Assembly: GCF_900113435.1 (NCBI RefSeq)
Contig: NZ_FOPG01000001.1
Location: 868,001 to 932,000 of the forward strand
Direction: 5' to 3'
Origin: Sulfitobacter dubius
Lineage (GTDB): Bacteria > Pseudomonadota > Alphaproteobacteria > Rhodobacterales > Rhodobacteraceae
Length of the DNA stretch: 64,000 nt
A program made the position numbers and the translations under genes. The notes below the pieces were generated by a model that was not told the origin of the DNA, ran no database searches, and was given only the letters and a program-made list of their open reading frames with translations. How positions within the stretch are numbered: the stretch's first letter is position 1; the number at the start of each line of letters is the position of its first letter. Below are positions 1 through 7,747 of this stretch, piece after piece.

Positions 1-580
1 CCAAAACATCGGGCCGGGTCAGCAGCTTTTCGATGACCCGGTTGGCCATTGCGTCAATCGACAGGCGCGGGTCGCAATACACCGACAGGTCCGCCAGCCG
101 GTACAGCGGCACCCGGTCGCGATAGAGCGCCCCCAGCGTCGCCTTGGGATCGGCCGTGCGCAACAGCGGGCGGCTGTCTTTATAACGCACTCGGTTCCAC
201 AACAGATCCAGATCCGCATCCAGCCAAAGCGCCACACCATAAGCCGCGATATTGTCGCGATTCACCTCAGCCAGAAACGCGCCGCCGCCTGTGGAGAGGA
301 TGCACCGTTCTTCTGCCAACAGCCGGGCGATCACCTCGGTCTCGCGCTTGCGAAAGAACGGCTCCCCGTCGCGGGTAAAGATCTCCGGCACGCTGAGATT
401 GGCCGCAGCTTCAATCTCGGCATCGCTGTCCAGAAAGGGCGCACCAAGTTTGGCCGAGACCGCACGCCCCACCGCCGTCTTGCCCGCTCCCATCATGCCA
501 ACCAGCGCCACCGTCTTGTTCAGACGGTAACGGGGCGGCGTTTCTTCGCCATCGGTCATGCTGTGCTTAATTCCGCTCAT
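1..580 (-). CDS. aroK: Shikimate kinase (3' end cut by window edge)
   Basis: Phosphorylates shikimate with ATP in the cytosolic chorismate pathway. The reading frame starts at 580 on the minus strand and runs off the left edge, so the C-terminus is missing. Visible are a Walker A loop (GMMGAGKTAVGR, about residues 28-39), the DSD shikimate-binding motif, the FRKRE motif and the STGGGA loop, all classic for AroK. A second in-frame ATG lies at 559, seven codons in; either could be the start. In many bacteria aroB follows aroK, which would lie outside this window. No oddities were seen. Confidence 0.95.
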   Translation of the reverse strand, partial: MSGIKHSMTDGEETPPRYRLNKTVALVGMMGAGKTAVGRAVSAKLGAPFLDSDAEIEAAANLSVPEIFTRDGEPFFRKRETEVIARLLAEERCILSTGGGAFLAEVNRDNIAAYGVALWLDADLDLLWNRVRYKDSRPLLRTADPKATLGALYRDRVPLYRLADLSVYCDPRLSIDAMANRVIEKLLTRPDVL

Positions 581-660
581 TTTTCTCTGAATGACGTGAT
601 CTTGCCGAAAAGGCCATATATAGTTTGGCAAAATAGCAGAATTTCGGGCAGGCATGGTTC

Positions 661-810
661 ATGGGTAAAATTTTTAAGCTTTTGATATTTCTATTGATTG
701 TCGGCTTTATCGGATTGGTGGGCTATGCCTATGTCGGTCCTTTCTTCGGCGTGGATTTTTCACCCGAACAAATCGAGACTCGCCAGCCCGTCACGCTGAC
801 AGCGGATTGA
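661..810 (+). CDS. Small single-pass membrane protein, 49 aa
   Basis: This 49-residue frame begins with ATG at 661 and has a basic N-terminus (MGKIFK) followed by one strongly hydrophobic stretch of about 20 residues (LLIFLLIVGFIGLVGYAYV), then a short polar tail. It would sit in the inner membrane with a short extracytoplasmic end. It is divergent from aroK, and its stop overlaps a possible TTG start of the next gene, suggesting co-transcription with the secreted protein and xerD. I do not recognise a family. The overlap and amino-acid composition make it a credible gene. Confidence 0.6.
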   Translation: MGKIFKLLIFLLIVGFIGLVGYAYVGPFFGVDFSPEQIETRQPVTLTAD

Positions 811-827
811 ACAGGGTGGCAACCGCC

Positions 828-2462
828 ATGTCAAATCGCGGCTGGGCCGTCTGTGCTGCTTTGATTTGCTCGGTCAGCGCCAGCGCATTGCTTGCCGAAT
901 CTGCCGAGGACCGCAATTTGGGCCGCACCCCTCGCCAAGCGTCAGAGGCAGAGCAGTCGCCCCCCGCCCCGGGCGGCCAACCGCTGTCGGTGATCGACTG
1001 GCTCGGCGCGCAGTCTCCGCCCCAGAACCTCCCCAAACGCCCGCCCAATCCCGGCCGGGCAGACGAGCCTCCGGTCGCCGATAACGCCTTGGCCCCTGAG
1101 GTGCAGGTCACCCCGTTGGGCGATGGCGCACCGCGCCGTATTGGGCTGGTGCCCAGCAGCGTCACTGGGCTGCGCGGCGATATTTGGATGGGCAGCGACA
1201 CCGACGCCCTGATTGACCGCATCCGCGACCTGCCTGATCTTCATCTGCCCGCCGCCCAAGCGCTGCTTTACACTGTGCTTCTGGCCGAGGCGCAAGCCCC
1301 GCAAGGCGAAGCGCGCAATGGTGATCTCTTGGCACTGGCGCGGGGCGAAAAATTGATGGAGCTGGGCGCGCTCGACCCGGCGCTTTCGTTGATTGAACAG
1401 GCCGGGGTGACCACCTCGACCGCGCATTTCGACCTGTGGATGCAGCTTTCCCTGCTGACCGGGACCGAACACCGCGTCTGCGAACGCCTCATGAAAGCAC
1501 CGCATCTGACCCGTGATTATGGCACGCGTATCTTTTGCAACGCCCGCGCGGGAAATTGGGAAAACGCGGCGCTGACCTTTGGCTCGGCACAGGCGCTTGG
1601 CCTGTTGCCGGAAGAGCAACTTGAACTCTTTGATCGGTTCCTCAACCCCGATTTCTACGAAGGGGCCGAGCCGCTGCGCGTGCCGCGTCAGATGGATCCG
1701 ATGACCTTCCGTCTGTTTGAAACGATTGGCGAGCCGCTGCCCTCGCGCATTCTGCCCCGCGCCTATGCGGTGGCCGATCTGCGGGACATCGCCGGCTGGA
1801 AATCCCAGCTAGAGGCCGCCGAGCGCCTGACCCGCGCAGGTGCCCTGCCCGACAACCTGCTGCTGGGCCTTTATACCGACAGGCAGCCTGCCGCATCGGG
1901 CGGCGTCTGGGACCGTGTCGCGGCGCTGCAACGTTTCGAGACGGCCCTGCGCACCAGCAGCCCCGAAGCGGTGGCCAAAACCTTGCCCCCCGCTTGGGAA
2001 GCGATGCGCGAGGCCTCCCTCGAAGTGGCCTTTGCCACGCTCTTTGCCGAACCCTTGTCGACCATTCCGCTGGCGGGCCATGCGGCCATTTTGGCGCGGG
2101 ATGTGGCGCTGCTCTCTCCGGCTTATGAAGCCGCCGCTGCGCGGGTCATTGGCAGATCGCCCGAAGACGAATTGCTGCGCGCCGTGGCCCGCGGCAATAC
2201 CCCCACAGGCCCCGCCCCCGATGCGCCTTTGGCCGCCGCGGTGCATGATGCATTTACCAATTCTGCCCCGCGTGCCGATCTGATGGCACTGGCGCGGGAC
2301 AAAGAACTAGGGATGGCGGTTTTGCGCCTGCTCTCGCTCTTGCATGATGGCGCCAGTGGTGACACATCGGCGCTCCGCGACGCCCTAGCCACCCTGCGCG
2401 CCCTCGGGCTGGAAGACACTGCCCGCCGCGCCGCCTTGCAGATTGTATTGCTTCAGCAATGA
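828..2462 (+). CDS. Conserved secreted/periplasmic protein of unknown function
   Basis: About 544 residues, starting with a signal peptide (hydrophobic run followed by ASALLAE, around residues 10-25), so it is probably exported. The rest is rich in Ala, Leu and Arg and looks helical, resembling a solenoid of helical hairpins, but I cannot assign a named repeat. Translation could begin at a TTG at 807 overlapping the upstream small gene; ATG 828 places the signal peptide correctly. The stop overlaps the xerD ATG (ATGA), so the two are translationally coupled. Function unknown; the linkage to xerD is the only context. Confidence 0.75.
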   Translation: MSNRGWAVCAALICSVSASALLAESAEDRNLGRTPRQASEAEQSPPAPGGQPLSVIDWLGAQSPPQNLPKRPPNPGRADEPPVADNALAPEVQVTPLGDGAPRRIGLVPSSVTGLRGDIWMGSDTDALIDRIRDLPDLHLPAAQALLYTVLLAEAQAPQGEARNGDLLALARGEKLMELGALDPALSLIEQAGVTTSTAHFDLWMQLSLLTGTEHRVCERLMKAPHLTRDYGTRIFCNARAGNWENAALTFGSAQALGLLPEEQLELFDRFLNPDFYEGAEPLRVPRQMDPMTFRLFETIGEPLPSRILPRAYAVADLRDIAGWKSQLEAAERLTRAGALPDNLLLGLYTDRQPAASGGVWDRVAALQRFETALRTSSPEAVAKTLPPAWEAMREASLEVAFATLFAEPLSTIPLAGHAAILARDVALLSPAYEAAAARVIGRSPEDELLRAVARGNTPTGPAPDAPLAAAVHDAFTNSAPRADLMALARDKELGMAVLRLLSLLHDGASGDTSALRDALATLRALGLEDTARRAALQIVLLQQ

Positions 2463-3442
2463 TGATGTCCCAGACCCCGACCTTCCACTGGATCTCTAGC
2501 TTTCTAGAGGCCGCTGCCGCCGAACAGGGCGCTGCCACGAACACGCAGCTTGCCTATGGCCGCGACCTCAAGGATTTTGACGCCTTTTTGGCGCGGCAGA
2601 ACCATGACTTCCTTACCGCGAGCCGGGGCGAGGTTGAGGATTACCTTGTCTATTGCGATGCCCAAGGCCTTGCCAAATCGACCCGCGCACGGCGTCTGTC
2701 GGCGATCAAGCAGCTTTACCGTTTCGCTTTCGAGGAAGGGCTGCGCGAAGACAATCCCGCAGTGCAGATCGCCGGACCGGGCCAAGACAAACGCCTGCCC
2801 AAGATCCTCTCCGAGGAAGAGGTCGACCGCCTTCTGGATGCCGCGCGCAACTCTGGCCGCGCATTGGCCGATCAACTGCGCAACACTTGCCTGATGGAGC
2901 TGCTTTACGCCACTGGCATGAGGGTCAGCGAATTGGTCAGCCTGCCGGTCAGCGCCGCGCGGGGCGATCCGCGCCTGCTGCTGATTTCGGGCAAAGGCGG
3001 GCGCGAGCGGTTGGTTCCCCTGTCGGAACCCGCACGTGATGCACTGGCCGCATGGCTGGTGGTGCGCGACAAGGCGGATGATGCAGCCCAAGCCAAGGGC
3101 AAACCGCCCGCGCGGCACCTCTTCCCCTCGCGCGGGGCGACGGGCCATCTGACGCGGCATCGGTTTTATCTGCTGATCAAGGAATTCGCCGTGACTGGCG
3201 GTGTCCCCCCTGTAAAGGTCACGCCGCACACGCTGCGCCATGCCTTTGCAACACATCTTCTGGCCAATGGTGCAGACCTGCGCGCGATCCAGACCATGCT
3301 GGGCCACGCCGATGTCGCCACGACCGAGATCTACACCCATGTCTTGGAAGAGCGTCTGTCCGACCTTGTGCTAGAGCGTCACCCTCTGGCCAAAGACGGT
3401 ACCCGCAAACCGGGTGGCAGCACGTCCTCCGAAGGCCAGTAA
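2459..3442 (+). CDS. xerD: Tyrosine recombinase XerD
   Basis: Site-specific recombinase that, with XerC, resolves chromosome dimers at dif. The N-terminal SAM-like core-binding domain (about residues 8-95) is followed by the catalytic domain with all expected residues: Arg155 (GMRVSEL), Lys179 (GKGGRER), His257 and Arg260 (HTLRHAF), His283 (LGHAD) and the nucleophile Tyr292 (IYTHV). Length of 327 is slightly longer than typical XerD (about 300). Three consecutive ATG codons occur at the start; the first overlaps the stop of the upstream gene. Its 3' end overlaps the convergent metallophosphoesterase by 64 bases. Xer rather than phage integrase is supported by its core-gene surroundings. Confidence 0.92.
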   Translation: MMMSQTPTFHWISSFLEAAAAEQGAATNTQLAYGRDLKDFDAFLARQNHDFLTASRGEVEDYLVYCDAQGLAKSTRARRLSAIKQLYRFAFEEGLREDNPAVQIAGPGQDKRLPKILSEEEVDRLLDAARNSGRALADQLRNTCLMELLYATGMRVSELVSLPVSAARGDPRLLLISGKGGRERLVPLSEPARDALAAWLVVRDKADDAAQAKGKPPARHLFPSRGATGHLTRHRFYLLIKEFAVTGGVPPVKVTPHTLRHAFATHLLANGADLRAIQTMLGHADVATTEIYTHVLEERLSDLVLERHPLAKDGTRKPGGSTSSEGQ

Positions 3443-4209
3443 CCGCTTTGCAGCGCGTCCGCATAGGCGCGCGGCAGACCGGCCTTGGCCATATCTGCCA
3501 CGGCACCTGCGACGTCATAGCTTAACCGATGAAACGTCACCTCGCCCCCATCCAGCACAGCCACCCGCGTCTGCTGGGCACCGTCGTGGGGCGGCATGCC
3601 GATGACGCCCGCATTGATCCAGCGCCCGCGCGGTGTCTCGTGGATAAACGGAAGGCCGGAATGCCCGGCGATGATGTGATCCACCGGGCCAACGACCTCC
3701 TCCAGCGCCTGCCACTCCTCCTCAAACACCGCCTCGGCACTCTCAGACCAGATGAACCGCGCCACGTCGCGCACCCCGCCGTGGATCACGCCATAGCGCT
3801 GCCCGTGATGCTGAAACACCGCCACATCCGGCAGTGACCCCATCCACGTCTTCGCCTCTGCGGCCAACGCCTGCGCGGCATGGGCATACCACGCGCCCGA
3901 CAGCATGTCGCAACTGCTGCCCGGCGCGAAACCACAGCCGCAATCCTCGGCCCCGCTGGCCAGTTGCAACTCACAATTGCCCGCCACCACGGCAGAGCCA
4001 AGCGCCCGGATCGCCGCCACGCTTCCGCTTGGTGCCCCGCAGTAGGCGACCATATCCCCGGTGCAGATCATCTGATCTCCGCCGATGCCGCGCGCGGCGG
4101 CAAAATCCGCCAGCGCCTCTACCGCCTGAAGGTTTGAATAGGGCCCGCCGAACAACAGCAGCGGTCCGTCCAGAACCTGAAGGTCTGCCCAGTTGATTTT
4201 CGCCTGCAT
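3379..4209 (-). CDS. Calcineurin-like metallophosphoesterase with altered first motif
   Basis: A 276-residue protein with most calcineurin-type metal-binding motifs: CTGDMVAYCG, VAGNCE, VIHGGVRD and IAGHSGLPF, ending the core with INAGVIG. The first motif, normally SDIHGN, reads GGPYSN here, so the usual first Asp and His metal ligands are absent. Activity may be changed; the substrate is unknown. Start chosen at MQAKINW (4209) because residues upstream of it in the longer frame look non-coding. It faces xerD and overlaps its 3' end. Family-level call only. Confidence 0.8.
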   Translation of the reverse strand: MQAKINWADLQVLDGPLLLFGGPYSNLQAVEALADFAAARGIGGDQMICTGDMVAYCGAPSGSVAAIRALGSAVVAGNCELQLASGAEDCGCGFAPGSSCDMLSGAWYAHAAQALAAEAKTWMGSLPDVAVFQHHGQRYGVIHGGVRDVARFIWSESAEAVFEEEWQALEEVVGPVDHIIAGHSGLPFIHETPRGRWINAGVIGMPPHDGAQQTRVAVLDGGEVTFHRLSYDVAGAVADMAKAGLPRAYADALQSGYWPSEDVLPPGLRVPSLARG

Positions 4210-4281
4210 CGCACCACCCTGCACTGTCGCAACCCTTGAATGACGCAGCCCCTGAGCCCATAACAATCACACACATAATGG

Positions 4282-5604
4282 ATGGATTTAGACCTCATGG
4301 AAACGGGCCCCGCCCTTTTTGACACCGCTTTCTGGATCAGTACCGGAATTATCCTTTTTCTCCTTGTCCTGTCGGGCTTCTTTTCGGGGTCCGAAACGGC
4401 GCTGACCGCCGCCTCGCGCGGCAAACTGCGTGCGCAGGCCGACAAAGGGTCAAGCGGGGCGATACGGGCGCTCAAGATCACCGAGGATAATGAGCGGCTG
4501 ATCGGTTCGGTCCTTCTGGGCAACAACTTGGTCAACATCCTTGCAGCCTCCATGGCGACGGCGCTGTTTACGCGGCTTTTTGGTGAGAGCGGTGTGGCGC
4601 TGGCAACATTGGTGATGACGCTTCTGGTGCTCGTCTTCTCCGAGGTTCTGCCCAAGACCTATGCCATCACCAATGCCGAGACTGCCGCCGCGCTGGTTTC
4701 GCGGCCCATTAGCCTTGTGGTGTTTATGTTCTCTCCGGTCGTGACGGCAGTGCGGTTTTTCGTACGCGGTGTGCTGCGGCTGTTTGGGGTGCAGATTGAC
4801 CCCGACAGCAACATCCTCGCCGTGCGCGAAGAGATCGCCGGGGCGTTGCAACTGGGCCATTCCGAGGGTGTCGTCGAAAAAGAGGACCGCGACCGCATCT
4901 TGGGCGCGCTCGACCTGCGCGAACGCGCGGTCGAAGAGGTCATGCTGCACCGTTCGGGGATTGAGATGATCGACGCGGCGTCTGACCCGACCGACATCAT
5001 GGAAAAATGCCTGCAATCGAACCACACACGCCTGCCCGTTTTCCGCGATGACCCTGAAAACATCATCGGCGTGATCCACGCCAAAGACCTGTTGCGCGCC
5101 ATGTACAAGCTGATCGGCGGTCCCAATGGCGACGCAGCGGCGCTCAACGGGTTCAACGTAGCCGATGTGGTGATGAAGCCCTATTTTGTGCCCGAAACAT
5201 CCACCCTTGATGAGCAGATGCGCCAATTCCTGCGGCGCCGCACGCATTTTGCGCTGGTGGTGGATGAATATGGCTCGCTTCAAGGTCTGATCACGCTTGA
5301 GGATATTCTGGAAGAAATCGTGGGCGAGATCACCGATGAATTCGACCCCGATGCGGATCACCCGTTAAAGCAATCCGAAGACGGGCATTTGATGGTCGAA
5401 GGTGCGATGACGATCCGCGACCTCAACCGCGCAACGGATTGGTCGCTGCCCGATGATGAGGCCAATACCATCGCTGGTCTGGTGATCCATGAGGCGCAGA
5501 TGATCCCCACCGTGGGGCAGGTTTTCTCGTTCCACGGTTTCCGGTTCGAGGTGATTGAGCGGGACGGCAACCGCATTACCCAGCTGAAGATCCGCCCGCT
5601 CTAA
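4282..5604 (+). CDS. CNNM/CorC-type membrane protein (DUF21, CBS pair, CorC_HlyC)
   Basis: 440 residues. The N-terminal DUF21 domain holds about three or four membrane spans (residues about 15-170, with FSGSETALTA and the FSEVLPKTYA motif), then a CBS pair (about 210-340), and a C-terminal CorC_HlyC transporter-associated domain (about 350-440). Members are implicated in magnesium or cobalt efflux and were historically called hemolysin-like. Start could be ATG 4282 or 4297. It is followed after only 7 bases by a convergent gene, leaving no space for a classic terminator. Confidence 0.9.
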   Translation: MDLDLMETGPALFDTAFWISTGIILFLLVLSGFFSGSETALTAASRGKLRAQADKGSSGAIRALKITEDNERLIGSVLLGNNLVNILAASMATALFTRLFGESGVALATLVMTLLVLVFSEVLPKTYAITNAETAAALVSRPISLVVFMFSPVVTAVRFFVRGVLRLFGVQIDPDSNILAVREEIAGALQLGHSEGVVEKEDRDRILGALDLRERAVEEVMLHRSGIEMIDAASDPTDIMEKCLQSNHTRLPVFRDDPENIIGVIHAKDLLRAMYKLIGGPNGDAAALNGFNVADVVMKPYFVPETSTLDEQMRQFLRRRTHFALVVDEYGSLQGLITLEDILEEIVGEITDEFDPDADHPLKQSEDGHLMVEGAMTIRDLNRATDWSLPDDEANTIAGLVIHEAQMIPTVGQVFSFHGFRFEVIERDGNRITQLKIRPL

Positions 5605-5611
5605 GCGCGGG

Positions 5612-6922
5612 TTATTCCGGCGACTGCACCGCCGCGCGCACATCTTCCTGCGCGGCGGACCAAATGCGCGCCCGGTCTGGGCCAAAGGGCACTTCCTCAA
5701 AGGCGCGGCGCAGATGGTTCTCTGCCGCTTCTCGGGCTGCGGCAGCAAGGCCCGCATCAGGATGATGCATCAATCCGGCAAGCACCTGTTGCAAAGCCAT
5801 CTGCACCTCAACCACAGACGCACCGTCGCGGGCCAATGCGCCGAAACCATCCTCGATCAGCGCCTCTGCCGCAATGGGCGCGATATGCAGGTTGGGCAGT
5901 TCCACTTCCTCTGTGGGTTCCGCTTCGTCCGAGTAATAGGACAGAATGCGCCCGATACGGGTGATCACATCAATCGCCGTGCCGCCATCGTTGATCCCCG
6001 GCGACAACGCTTTTGAGGCGACCTCTCCCAGCACACGCAACCCAAAACGCGGGTCTTGGTCAAAGGTGCGCAGATCGCCCAGCCGAACGGTGCTGATCAC
6101 TTTCTTCTCAAGGCTTTCCCAATCATGTTCGGCATCCTGCGGGCAACCACGCCGGGCGGCCCTCACCAGCGGCTCTCCGACAAAGACAAAATCCCCAATC
6201 CGCCGGGTAAGATAGACCTCAACCCCATGATCGCGGGCCTGCTGATCGAGGGCTTCGGGATAGATATGTTTCAGATAACCGCTTTCGCGGGCAAGGATTG
6301 GACGGGCATCTTCGGGGACCGGACCCGTCAAAGGGTGGCCGCCCATACAAGGGGTTTTCAGCCGTTCCTTAAACAGCGACGTGGTCACGCTTTCGATCTG
6401 GCGCGTGGTGTCGATCAGACTGCCAAAGCTTTGCAGATGCAGCACCCAGCGGATCAGGAAGACCACGATAATCGCCAGCACCATGACCGTTGTCAGAAAC
6501 AGCACGAAGGAGCGTTCGTCGACATAGATACCCAGTTCGCGCATGATGATTGCCACCAGCGCATAGACATAGGCACCGATGAACACTGCAAGCGTGTTCT
6601 GGGTGGTCCGATCTTGGATAATCAACCGATGCGCACGCGGCGTAAACTGCGCCGAGGTAGAGCGGTAGACCGTGACCATAATCGTGATCGAAAAGATCGT
6701 TACAGCCAACATCGCATCCGCAATGATCTGCAACAGCCGATCCGCGGCGTCGCCTGTTAAGCGCGTTGCGACTTCCTTGGGCACCAAGGGTTCAAACAGT
6801 TGCGTCATCCCAAGGGCGACAAAGGCCAACAGCCCCATGAAAACCACCCGCACCCAAAGCTTGCGGGAATATTCGCGGGCCTTGCGAAACAGGGTATGCG
6901 GGATCAGATCTTTAATGTTCAT
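5612..6922 (-). CDS. DUF2254 family inner-membrane protein
   Basis: 436 residues with about four membrane spans in the first 165 residues (for example VVFMGLLAFVALGMTQLF and a later VMVLAIIVVFLIRWVL), followed by a soluble C-terminal half. The stretch TPRAHRLIIQDRTTQNTLAVF and the GDFVFVGEPL and LSPGINDGGTA segments match what I know of DUF2254. Function of the family is not established. It is transcribed alone, convergent with the CorC-like gene and divergent from the nucleotidyltransferase. Confidence 0.85.
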   Translation of the reverse strand: MNIKDLIPHTLFRKAREYSRKLWVRVVFMGLLAFVALGMTQLFEPLVPKEVATRLTGDAADRLLQIIADAMLAVTIFSITIMVTVYRSTSAQFTPRAHRLIIQDRTTQNTLAVFIGAYVYALVAIIMRELGIYVDERSFVLFLTTVMVLAIIVVFLIRWVLHLQSFGSLIDTTRQIESVTTSLFKERLKTPCMGGHPLTGPVPEDARPILARESGYLKHIYPEALDQQARDHGVEVYLTRRIGDFVFVGEPLVRAARRGCPQDAEHDWESLEKKVISTVRLGDLRTFDQDPRFGLRVLGEVASKALSPGINDGGTAIDVITRIGRILSYYSDEAEPTEEVELPNLHIAPIAAEALIEDGFGALARDGASVVEVQMALQQVLAGLMHHPDAGLAAAAREAAENHLRRAFEEVPFGPDRARIWSAAQEDVRAAVQSPE

Positions 6923-7066
6923 GGGGCAAGGGTAGCACGAAAAAGCGCCCTGCCAACGGTGCCTTAGCGGGATTCTTCGGCCTGAAGGGACTGTTGGGAT
7001 ATCGCCAACGCGGCCCTAGCCCCGAAGGGTCTTATCCCCGCGCCATTCCCCCGCTACTCTGGCGGC

Positions 7067-7675
7067 ATGACACATACCCCTCTCCCCGTGATCCTCCTTG
7101 CCGCTGGTGCCTCGACCCGGATGCGCGGGCGTGACAAATTGATGGAAGACATCGGCGGCCAGCCCTTGTTGCGTCGTCAGGCCCAACTCGCGCTATGCCT
7201 TGGCCCCGTCACAGTTGCCCTGCCGCCAGCGCCGCACCCGCGCTATACCGCGCTCAGCGGGCTTGAGGTCACCGCCCTGCCCATCTCTGATGCGGCCGAG
7301 GGCATGGGGGCGAGCCTTCGGGGTGCCTTTGCCGTCCTCCCGCCCAAGACCCCAGCGGCGATGGTGATGCTGGCCGATATGCCAAAGGTACAGGCGGCAG
7401 ACCTTACCCGCCTCGCGGCGGCGGTTGATCTGAACAGCGAGACATTGATCTGGCGCGCGGCGACTGAAGACGGCACGCCCGGACATCCGATCATCTTTGC
7501 AGCCGCGCTGTTCGATCAGCTTAGGCAGCTTAGCGGCGATGATGGCGGGCGCGCGGTGGTTCGCGGTGCCGCAGGCCGTGTGCAACTGGTCCCCCTGCCC
7601 GGTCAGCGCGCAAGGCTAGATCTCGACACCCCTGAAGACTGGGCCGCATGGCGGACCCAGCAGCGGGAGAAATAG
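7067..7675 (+). CDS. MobA-like NTP transferase (MocA/CoxD-type)
   Basis: 202 residues of the nucleotidyltransferase fold that loads CTP or GTP onto molybdenum cofactor. The N-terminal signature LLAAGASTRMRGRDKL (residues about 10-25) is the nucleotide-binding loop; LADMPKV carries the metal-binding Asp, and GTPGHPIIF is the conserved late motif. The best match is molybdenum cofactor cytidylyltransferase of the MocA type, but no molybdoenzyme gene is in the window, so the exact substrate is not fixed. It ends just before a strong hairpin shared with the convergent RTX gene. Confidence 0.82.
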   Translation: MTHTPLPVILLAAGASTRMRGRDKLMEDIGGQPLLRRQAQLALCLGPVTVALPPAPHPRYTALSGLEVTALPISDAAEGMGASLRGAFAVLPPKTPAAMVMLADMPKVQAADLTRLAAAVDLNSETLIWRAATEDGTPGHPIIFAAALFDQLRQLSGDDGGRAVVRGAAGRVQLVPLPGQRARLDLDTPEDWAAWRTQQREK

Positions 7676-7690
7676 CCCCCGCACAAAAGA

Positions 7691-7716
7691 AAACGGGGCG
7701 GTCACCCGCCCCGTTT
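7691..7716. terminator. Hairpin terminator between convergent genes
   Basis: An 11-bp perfect stem (AAACGGGGCGG / CCGCCCCGTTT) with a 4-base loop lies between the stop of the nucleotidyltransferase and the end of the RTX gene. A/T flanks on both sides make it suitable for terminating both transcripts. Confidence 0.85.
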
Positions 7717-7747
7717 CTAAGCTGCATCGCTTCCCGCCCCCGCGGGT

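Noticed and set aside
2504..3340. 278-residue frame antisense to xerD
   Set aside because: Shadow of xerD, which has all catalytic residues.
2459..3442. xerD considered as an island integrase
   Set aside because: Core-gene neighbours, Xer-like length and no tRNA beside it; 40 kb from the tRNA-Leu fragment and on the wrong side of it.
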